Assembly: GCA_023419055.1 (NCBI GenBank)
Contig: JAEZYO010000384.1
Coordinates: forward strand, 1-12,157
DNA: 12,157 nucleotides
Reading direction: 5' to 3'
DNA from: Pseudomonadota bacterium
GTDB taxonomy: Bacteria; Myxococcota; Polyangia; Polyangiales; Polyangiaceae
Numbering within the stretch: position 1 is the stretch's first letter; every line of letters begins with the position of its first letter. Shown here one piece after another: positions 6,128 through 12,157 of this stretch. The position numbers and the translations under genes were made by a program. A model generated the notes under the pieces. It was not told the origin of the DNA. It worked only from the letters and a program-made list of their open reading frames with translations, and did not search any database.

Positions 6128-9100
6128 GCAGCAACTACACCGAGCGCGCGTTCGAGGATGCGATCGAACATCACCTGGTGACGACGGGGGGCTGGCACCA
6201 GGTACCGCCTACCGCCTTCGACCGCGAGCGGGCGCTCATCCCGAGCGAGGTGTTCGCCTTCATCGCGGCCACCCAGAGCGCGCTCTGGAACGAGCTCCGC
6301 GCGCAACACGGCGCGGGGCTCGAGGCCGCTGTGCTCGACACTCTTACTAAGGCGCAGGTGACTCGAGGCACGCTGGATGTGCTGCGCCACGGGTTCAAGT
6401 TCTTCGGCAAGACGCTGTCGCTCGCGACCTTCAAACCAGCTCACGGCCTGAACCCCGAGGTACTCGCGGCGTACGCCGAGAACCGCCTCGCGGTCACGCG
6501 TCAGGCGCGCTTCGCGTCGAGCGGCGACCAGGACGCGGACCAATCCGTCGATATGCTGTTAACGCTCAACGGGCTGCCGATCGCGACCGTCGAGCTGAAG
6601 AACCCGCTCACCCACCAGACCGTGCAACACGCGATCGCACAGTACCGGGCTCGCGATCCTCGGCATCGGCTCTTCCAGTTCAAGCGCGGCGCGCTGGTCC
6701 ACTTCGCGGTGGATCCCGACCTCGCGTACATGGCCACGTTCCTTTGCGGCGAGGGCACGACGTTCCTGCCGTTCAACCGGGGCGCGCATGGGGGCGCTGG
6801 CAACCCCGAGCACCCGAGCGGCTATCGCACCGCCTACCTCTGGGAAGAGGTCTGGCAGCGCGACTCGTTCCTCGACATCGTCGGGCGCTTCCTCCACCTG
6901 GCGAAGGAAGAGAAGCTTCGCGCCGGCAAGAAGGTCGACGAAGAGAAGATCGTCTTCCCGCGCTACCACCAGCTCGACGCGGTCCGCCGGCTCGAAGCCG
7001 CCGCGCGCGTCGACGGGCCAGGTCACAGCTACCTCATCCAGCACTCGGCGGGGGTCGGGGAAGTCGAACAGCATCGCGTGGCTCGCGCATCGGCTGTCCA
7101 ACCTGCACGACGCCAAGGACGACCGCGTCTTCGACTCCGTCGTGGTCATCACGGACCGGCGCGTCCTCGACAAGCAGCTCCAGGACAATATCTACCAGTT
7201 CGAGCACAAGCAGGGCGTCGTCGCGAAGATCGACGAGCACTCAGACCAGCTCGCCAAGGCGCTCGAGGGCGGCACGCCGATCATCATCACGACTCTGCAA
7301 AAGTTCCCGGTCATCCTGGACAAGATCGGACAGTCGAAGAGCAGGCGCTACGCGCTCGTCGTGGACGAAGCTCACAGCTCGCAGACCGGTGAGTCGGCGC
7401 GCAAGATGAAGCAAGTGTTGGCGGCGGCTTCACTCGAGGCGGCGGAAGCGGAGGACGCTCACGGCGAGGAAGACGACTCGGAGGAGAAGGTCCTCGCCGC
7501 GGTGATGGCCTCGCGCGGACGGCAGAAGAACCTCTCGTACTTCGCGTTTACGGCGACGCCCAAAGCCAAAACGCTCGAGATCTTCGGGACCCGCGACGCT
7601 GAAGGGAAACCGCGCCCTTTCCACCTCTACTCGATGCGCCAGGCTATCGAAGAGGGCTTCATTCTCGACGTCCTCAAGAGCTACACGACGTACAAGGCGT
7701 TCTACCGCCTCGTGAAGGCGACGGAGAACGACCCCCGAGTCCCGAAGAAGGAGGCAACTCGCCAGCTCGCACGCTTCATGAGCCTGCATCCTCACAACGT
7801 CGCGCAAAAGACGGAGGTGATGGTCGAGCACTTCCGCGCGAAGGTTCGACACAAGATCGGCGGGCGCGCCAAGGCCATGCTCGTCACGAGCTCGCGCCTG
7901 CACGCGGTGCGCTACAAGCAGGCCTTCGAAGCGTACCTGAAGGAGAAGGGCTACAGCGATGTCGGCGTGCTCGTCGCGTTCTCGGGCACGGTGAAGGACC
8001 CGGAGACGGACCTCGAGTTCACCGAGCCGGGGATGAACGTCGACAAAGCCGGCAAGCACATCTCCGAAGCAGGGCTCCCGGGGGCATTCGACGGAGACAA
8101 CTTCCAGATCCTGCTCGTCGCCAACAAGTATCAAACGGGCTTCGACCAGCCGCTGTTGCACACCATGTACGTCGACAAGCGGCTCTCCGGCGTCCAAGCC
8201 GTACAGACTCTCTCGCGGCTGAACCGCACCGCGCCCGGCAAGAGCGACACCTTCGTCCTCGACTTCGTGAACGACACCGAGGAGATCCAGCGCAGCTTTC
8301 AACCCTACTACGAGGCGACGACGGTCGCCGATTCGGCCGACCCGCAGCAGCTCTATGACCTCTCGCACAAACTCGAAGCCGCGCAGGTCTTTTGGACGTC
8401 GGAGGTCGACGCCTTCTGCAAGGTGTTCTTCTCGCCGCGCGAGAAGCAGACGGTTCACGACCAGGCCGAGATGAACCGGCACCTGAACCCAGGCGTCGAC
8501 CGGTTCAAGGCCCTCGACGAAGGGCCACGCGATGAACTCAAGAACGCGCTCGGTGCCTTCGTGCGCCTCTACTCCTTCCTTTCACAGGTGATGCCATTCA
8601 CCGACCCTGACCTCGAGAAGCTCTACACCTTCGCGCGCTTCTTCGAGACCAAGCTGCCGCAAGATCCGAAGAAGGACCCGCTGCGGCTCGATGGAGACGT
8701 CGCGCTGAAGTACTACCGACTGGACAAGCTGTCGGAGGGCTCGATCGTCTTACGCGTGGCCGAGCCCGGGGTGGTGTACGGCGCGTCGGAGGTCGGCACC
8801 AAGAAGGCCAAGGACGACGAGGCGCAGCTCTCCGAGATCATCGAGGTCTTGAACGAGCGCTTCGGCACGGAGTTCAACGAGGCGGACCAGATCCTCTTCG
8901 ACCAGTTCGTGGCTGCGGCGAAACTCGACGACGAAGTGGTTCAGCGCGCCAAGGCGAACGCCCTCGACAACTTCGCCCTCGCCATGAAGGGAAAGGTCGA
9001 GGGCTTGATGGTCGACCGCATGGACCAGAACCAGGAGATCGTCACCCGCTACCTCAACGATCCCCAGTTCCAGGACCTCGCGTTTCGCCTGCTCGTGAAG

Positions 9101-9151
9101 CGGATCTACGAGGAGATCCGAAACGATCAGGGCAAGGCGGTGGGGACCTGA
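6124..9151 (+). pseudogene. hsdR: Type I restriction endonuclease subunit HsdR, frameshifted in the Walker A motif
   Basis: HsdR is the motor and nuclease of the complex. The N-terminal PD-(D/E)xK nuclease domain has D143, E157 and K159 (SVDMLL...VELKN). In frame 1 the protein runs to about residue 310 (YLIQHSAG). There a run of five G at 7050-7054 replaces the four needed to read AGSGKSN, and the frame moves to frame 2. Corrected for that base, the helicase motifs follow: Walker A GSGKS at 310-314, DEAH at 414-417, FTATP at 475-479 and QTLSRLNR at 694-701, then the C-terminal helical region. The corrected length is 1008 residues, normal for the family. The ATG overlaps the rhuM stop, and AAGGGGGA at 6113-6120 is its ribosome binding site. 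Uncorrected, frame 1 stops at 7390-7392 without a motor. The extra base may be a real inactivation or a homopolymer sequencing error. Confidence 0.88.
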
Positions 9152-9233
9152 GGCTCCAGAGGAGCCGGACAAGCGCATCGAGCACTCAAGCGCACCCGCG
9201 CCTCAACGAGTGAGCTTGGCCCGGTCCCCCAAT

Positions 9234-9256
9234 TCGTCCAACAGCTTGTTGGACGA
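9234..9256 (+). terminator. Perfect 10-bp hairpin downstream of hsdR
   Basis: TCGTCCAACA and TGTTGGACGA form a perfect 10-bp stem with a 3-nt loop GCT, starting 83 nt after the hsdR stop. It is well placed to end the operon transcript, but only ATTCC follows instead of a T run. It could be a weak terminator, a transcript-stabilising hairpin or a protein-binding palindrome. Confidence 0.45.
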
Positions 9257-9302
9257 TTCCGTGCGGCCGTAGCCTCGTACACCTCGCCGAGCCGAAGCCT
9301 AG

Positions 9303-9638
9303 CGCTCTACTCCCCCGGCTACGCCCGCGAGCGCCGGAGACCTCGACGAGCCCGCAACTCGTAAGAACCTCTTACAAGTTGCGACCGAGGGACCCGGCGG
9401 GTTCATCGCGACCCTGCACTCGAAGAATCCGTGGCGACCGAGCTCATGAAGCTCGGACTGCGAGTGCTCGGACGCGAAGCCGCGCCTCATCGACGCTGCC
9501 TTCGAGGCTACGATGAAGCAGCACGTCCGCGCGAAGAAGGCCGCCGGAAGTGTGACGTACTTCACACTCGATGGCTTCGCGGCGATCTGCAACACGCTTC
9601 GTCGCATCGAGGAGAGTGCCGTCCACGACGAGGAATAG
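9303..9638 (+). pseudogene. Decayed unrecognised gene with two reading-frame changes
   Basis: No single open frame spans this stretch, but protein-like sequence continues through three blocks. Frame 3 gives AGDLDEPATRKNLLQVATEG, then PGGFIATLHSKNP (to about 9430). Frame 2 gives VATELMKLGLRVLG (about 9431-9472). Frame 3 again gives DAKPRLIDAAFEATMKQHVR, then AKKAAGSVTYFTLDGF, then AAICNTLRRIEESAVHDEE, ending at TAG 9636-9638. One lost base near 9430 and one gained base near 9473 would restore about 112 residues in one frame. No start codon with a ribosome binding site is visible, so the 5' end may also be lost. The product would be a small soluble helical protein. I do not recognise the family. 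The call rests on the appearance of the translation alone. Confidence 0.4.
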
Positions 9639-9935
9639 AGTGCACGACTCTCCGCGTTCGGTTATGGTCCTTGGCGCGTCGGGCTTAGAGCACTCGACCG
9701 CAGCGGCGGCACTCATTGCGAGGCCGTCGCTCGCCTTGGCTGAAGAGAAGGGAAGCACTGGTAAGGCGATGGGCCTCTACCAACGAATCATGCAGAGAGC
9801 TCCTTCACTCGCGGCAGCGAGCGTCGTCGGTGCTGATCGGCTCACCAAGGCCGGTGGTCGGCGCGTTCGCGCGTTCAGTCCGCGCGACGCTACCTGCGCT
9901 CGCCTGAGCGTGCGAAGCGCTCCCAAGGCTCGACT
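9639..9935 (+). other. Gene-poor stretch with a possible TPR-like relic
   Basis: No complete gene is convincing here. At 9751-9876, frame 1 reads KAMGLYQRIMQRAPSLAAAS, then VVGADRLTKAGGRRVRAF, matching the spacing of a tetratricopeptide repeat (A..LY..I...P...AA....AD.L..AG....A). The frame is part of a longer open frame (9571-10221), but the parts before and after are arginine/serine-rich and overlap other better-supported features. I read it as at most a relic. Confidence 0.25.
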
Positions 9936-10229
9936 CGAAGTGAAGTCGAGCTCATCCGGGCAAAGGCCGAGCACCCGGCACCAGAGTTCGAGCTCACGGG
10001 AGCAAAAGTCGAGCTCGCCGGAGCAAAAATCGAGCTCGCCGGAGCAAAAATCGAGCTCGCGGCTCCGAATTTCTAGCTCGAGGGAGCCGATGTGGAGCGC
10101 TCGGGAGCGGAGTTTCGACTCACGGGAGCAGAGTTTCGGCTCACGGGAGCGGAGTTTCGACTCACGGGAGCAGCTGCAGAGCTCTTCGGCTCCGAATTTT
10201 CAGCTTCAGGAGCGGATTTGAGTAGGACG
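9936..10229 (+). repeat. Tandem array of fourteen 21-bp units (minisatellite)
   Basis: Units recur at an exact 21-bp period, phase-aligned at 9936, 9957, 9978, 9999, 10020, 10041, 10062, 10083, 10104, 10125, 10146, 10167, 10188 and 10209. The core is GGAGC(A/G)(A/G)A(G/A)TCGAGCTC, with a palindromic GAGCTC. The three units at 9999-10061 are nearly identical, as are those at 10104-10187; the outer units have diverged. Because 21 is divisible by 3, every frame is periodic. Frame 3 encodes a seven-residue repeat (GAKVELA, GAKIELA, GAEFRLT, GSEFSAS, GADLSRT) but has one TAG at 10074-10076 where neighbours have GAG. Frame 1 is open but gives a serine-rich product. No upstream start is clear, so I annotate DNA repeats, probably a decayed repeat-protein gene. 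Confidence 0.85.
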
Positions 10230-10309
10230 GCGCGAATTCCGTCCAGCAGCGCGCGAATCAGACGTTGGTCGGCGACTCAGTCGATTGAACTGGATGGGTT
10301 GGTTTGATT

Positions 10310-10317
10310 GGAGGAGG
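10310..10317 (+). promoter_or_regulatory. Strong Shine-Dalgarno sequence deciding the start at 10327
   Basis: GGAGGAGG ends 9 nt before ATG 10327. An upstream in-frame TTG at 10285 has no such site, so 10327 is preferred. Confidence 0.65.
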
Positions 10318-10326
10318 AAAAACGGA

Positions 10327-11041
10327 ATGGCGAATTTTGGGGAGAAGGCGGAGCGAGTTCTGAAGTTCTTGTTTGGGTTGCGGAACGCGCGCGTGACGGC
10401 AGCGTTGGCGCCCTACGGGTTCACTGACGCGGACCGGGACGAGGGTTGGGATCGCCTCCGCGCGCTCGGTCGCGGCAAGATCGGCGTCACCGAGATCGCT
10501 GCATCGGACATCGGCGTCATTCAGCGCCTGGACGCTTGGGAGAACCACTGGTTTCCCATCGCGTACACGTCGTTGCAGCTGAATCACCCGGCGGTCCACG
10601 AGCGCTTGTTCTTGAATCTGTCGCAGACGGAGGGGCCCGAGGTGGCCGTCAGCGTCGGCTTGCTGCTCGAGAGGCTCGAGCAGATGTCGGATCCCAACGG
10701 TCCCTATGGGGCCGAGGGACCAAAGGCGCGCAACTTGCTCACCAAGCGCGGGTTGAAGCCTGCGGTGATCGCCGAGGCGCGAGCGCTCATCAAGCACACT
10801 CGGTAAGGTCGAGTCGGGGGCGGCGCGTTCGGTCGAAGAAGAGCAAGCCGACCTCGCTCGAGCCGAGAAGGCGATGTGGGATTGGTACCTCGAGTGGAGT
10901 CAGATCGCGCGCATCGCCATCAAGAGCCGCCCGCTGCTCCGCATGCTCGGCTTCTTGAAGACCGGGCGCGGAAGCAGCGAGGAGCCCGCGCTGCCGGGCG
11001 AACCTGACGATGTTCCCGGAGCGGCCACCCCCGCTGAGTAG
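10327..11041 (+). pseudogene. Uncharacterised conserved protein (myxobacterial-type), frameshifted near its C-terminus
   Basis: From ATG 10327, frame 1 encodes MANFGEKAERVLKFLFGLRN, then TAALAPYGFTDADRDEGWDR, then LDAWENHWFPIAY and LFLNLSQTEGPEVAVSVGLL, ending early at TAA 10804-10806. Frame 2 then continues the same kind of protein: LGKVES, then EEEQADLARAEKAMWDWYLE, then WSQIARIAIKSRPLLRMLGF, to TAG 11039-11041. Removing one base near 10798 (reading KHLGKVES) joins the halves into 237 residues. It is a soluble, helical, Trp-containing protein without signal peptide or membrane segment. From memory it resembles hypothetical proteins recurrent in myxobacterial genomes. No function is known to me. 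The intact C-terminal half with clean codons suggests a recent lesion or sequencing error. The gene stands alone, transcribed toward the minus-strand pair. Confidence 0.7.
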
Positions 11042-11054
11042 CGCTCGAGGACGA

Positions 11055-11083
11055 GGCGCCGGGTCCAAGAGGGGCCCGGCGTC
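11055..11083 (+). terminator. GC-rich hairpin after the 10327-11041 gene
   Basis: A 12-bp stem (two G-U pairs) with core GCCGGGTCC / GGGCCCGGC and loop AAGAG begins 14 nt after the stop at 11041. The position and stability suit a terminator, though GTCATCGAG follows rather than a T run, as is common in GC-rich genomes. Confidence 0.5.
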
Positions 11084-11604
11084 ATCGAGAAGGTGGGCGA
11101 CTTGCAGCGAGAGCACCGCGCATCTCGTCGAAATAGCAAGACGGGCGAATCTGGTGCTCGCTGCAGTGCAGACGCGCAGCCGCTAAGTCTTCGAGCCGAC
11201 TACATCGTCCGGCTCCGACTGCATCACGTAGTAGTTGTTGTCCTCTCGCGTCTTCGCGACTACGTTGCTTCGAGCTCTAGACAACAATCAATCTCCAGTT
11301 GGAATCGGTTGGCCGTCGATGGTGATCAGAGAAAGCTTCGACACTTCACTGATGGGCGCCAAACGAATTCGTTTCCCAGCTCACGGCGTCGGACGAATCC
11401 GGCGCACCACCTTCCGCACGCGGAGCTGTAGCGCGATGCCACCACGTTCCCAGGCCACGCCAACCCCGAGCTCGCTGGGAGCGCCTGCGAGGGCCCCTAC
11501 TGCCAGAGCCAAGTGTCGCGTGGTCGACGGGAGCCTCGTCATCGCCGAGCTCAAGGACATGTTGCGCTGAGAGCGGTGCGTTTCGTCGTACCAGACTGTT
11601 CACG
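11084..11604. other. Convergent intergenic region with weak coding relics
   Basis: The region lies between a plus-strand gene and a minus-strand pair. On the minus strand, one frame from about 11380 down to 11183 reads AGKRIRLAPISEVSKLSLIT, then IDGQPIPTGD, a TGA at 11290-11288, then SNVVAKTREDNNYYVM, then QSEPDDVVGSKT, ending at TAG 11185-11183. This looks like interrupted protein sequence, but no start is visible. A plus-strand frame at 11235-11570 is open yet arginine/proline-rich and has no ribosome binding site. A perfect 14-bp palindrome AAACGAATTCGTTT lies at 11361-11374. I support no gene here. Confidence 0.3.
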
Positions 11605-11829
11605 CTACGAAGGCTTTCTGCTCCGCCCCATCCTCCACGCTGAGAAGAGAGCGAGCGCGCCTGCCACGACCAGCGGGATTTCGACCTCCCACAGCACGTC
11701 GAACCAGTGCCCCGCCAAATAGTAAGCTTGCTTCTCGGGCTTGGTCACTTGGTACCATCCCTCCGCGGCTCCTGCCGCGAGCAGGCAACCAAGGCCTCCC
11801 GCGATGAGTATCCAGCGGAGAGTGCGCAC
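11605..11829 (-). CDS. Small two-helix membrane protein
   Basis: The 74-residue product begins with a basic stretch (VRTLRW) and has two hydrophobic segments: ILIAGGLGCLLAAGAA at about 7-22 and IPLVVAGALALFSAW at about 51-65. Between them is a hydrophilic loop with Trp and Tyr (EGWYQVTKPEKQAYYLAG). The C-terminus is basic (RMGRSRKPS), predicting an inner-membrane hairpin with both ends in the cytoplasm. I chose GTG 11829; a TTG at 11841 overlapping the upstream gene's stop as TTGA would add four residues. Either start implies an operon with the NlpC/P60-like gene. No family was recognised. A membrane partner or immunity protein for its neighbour is a guess from position only. Confidence 0.6.
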   Translation of the reverse strand: MRTLRWILIAGGLGCLLAAGAAEGWYQVTKPEKQAYYLAGHWFDVLWEVEIPLVVAGALALFSAWRMGRSRKPS

Positions 11830-11837
11830 CTTTCGGC

Positions 11838-12157
11838 TCAAGGCGTGTAACGGCGGTACACGCCGCCCCTTGGAAGAACCTTGATCTGCACGCCATGCAG
11901 CCTTTGTAGCTCGTTCTGAAGCCCGAACACTCCATCTCCGTTGTCGCGCGCGCTGACGAACAGAGGTCGCCCCGCATACTCGCCCAAGTAGATGCCGACG
12001 TGGGTGCCGCTGGACCACACGTCGCCACGTGCCGGAGCCGTAACCACCGGGAAATGGGGAATCGATGTCTTGGGATTGCCCCAATCAGCCGCGCGAAATG
12101 GGAAGAACTTTCCGGGCGCCTCCTGCGAGGCATACACCTTGAAGACCAGTCCAACAC
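11838..12157 (-). CDS. NlpC/P60-like peptidase/amidase domain protein, C-terminal part (N-terminus outside window)
   Basis: The frame is open to the window edge, with about 105 residues visible. PARGDVWSSGTHVGIYLGEY, followed by GRPLFVSARDNGDG, has the shape of the second half of an NlpC/P60 (papain-like) fold: a GDV strand, the catalytic-type His in THVGIY, and a following strand with a polar residue. The catalytic Cys would lie upstream, outside the window. Enzymes of this fold cut cell-wall peptides or related amides. The C-terminus (LQRLHGVQIKVLPRGGVYRR) ends at TGA 11840-11838. The next gene starts within a few bases, suggesting coupling. Whether it is a housekeeping wall hydrolase or a secreted effector cannot be told without its N-terminus. 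Confidence 0.6.
   Translation of the reverse strand, partial: VGLVFKVYASQEAPGKFFPFRAADWGNPKTSIPHFPVVTAPARGDVWSSGTHVGIYLGEYAGRPLFVSARDNGDGVFGLQNELQRLHGVQIKVLPRGGVYRRYTP

Noticed and set aside
7430..8482. Minus-strand open frame opposite hsdR (350 codons)
   Set aside because: It is an antisense shadow of the helicase region, rich in Val, Leu, Glu and Arg and without motifs.
9571..10221. 216-codon plus-strand frame running into the 21-bp array
   Set aside because: Its start overlaps the better-supported frame-3 relic, it has no ribosome binding site, and its C-terminal part is just the serine-rich third reading of the minisatellite. Only the short TPR-like stretch is noted.
9936..10229. CRISPR array
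   Set aside because: The period is 21 bp with units directly adjoining; there are no unique spacers and no cas genes.
10285..10326. Upstream TTG start for the 10327 gene
   Set aside because: There is no ribosome binding site before it, whereas GGAGGAGG is ideally placed for ATG 10327.
11235..11570. 111-codon plus-strand open frame
   Set aside because: It has no ribosome binding site and an Arg/Ser/Thr/Pro-rich product typical of a chance open frame in GC-rich DNA; the opposite strand looks at least as protein-like.

Overview
The window is GC-rich (by eye mid-60s %). Its base composition and the protein encoded at 10327-11041, which resembles a hypothetical family I associate with myxobacteria, suggest a Myxococcota/Polyangia-type chromosome. 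That assignment is an inference from memory, not from a search.

Layout. (1) 1-380: the 3' end of an RNA ligase-family gene and a 55-codon ORF starting 2 nt after it. (2) 546-9151: a type I restriction-modification locus on the + strand, ordered hsdM - hsdS - AlbA_2/HATPase gene - rhuM - hsdR. GTGA/ATGA overlaps link hsdM-hsdS, hsdS-AlbA_2 and rhuM-hsdR. Only a 146-nt gap with an AT-richer pocket separates AlbA_2 from rhuM. (3) 9152-10229: a perfect hairpin, a decayed unrecognised gene that hops reading frame, a possible TPR-like relic, and a 14-unit tandem array with an exact 21-bp period. (4) 10327-11041: a frameshifted gene followed by a hairpin. (5) 11042-11604: a convergent gap with at most weak coding relics. 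(6) 11605-12157: a minus-strand pair, a small two-helix membrane protein and the C-terminal part of an NlpC/P60-like protein cut by the window edge.

How it works together. An intact type I system would use HsdS for DNA recognition, HsdM for adenine methylation and HsdR for ATP-driven translocation and cleavage. Here both catalytic subunits are broken. HsdM lacks roughly 200 residues between its NPPF motif and its C-terminal tail. HsdR has one extra G exactly inside the Walker A motif. HsdS and the two passengers (AlbA_2/HATPase and RhuM) have full-length open frames. Either the restriction function is decaying while specificity and accessory genes are kept, or some indels are assembly errors. 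The single-base lesions in hsdR and at about 10797 are compatible with sequencing error; the large hsdM deletion is less so.

No CRISPR array, tRNA, rRNA, integrase or insertion sequence was recognised.
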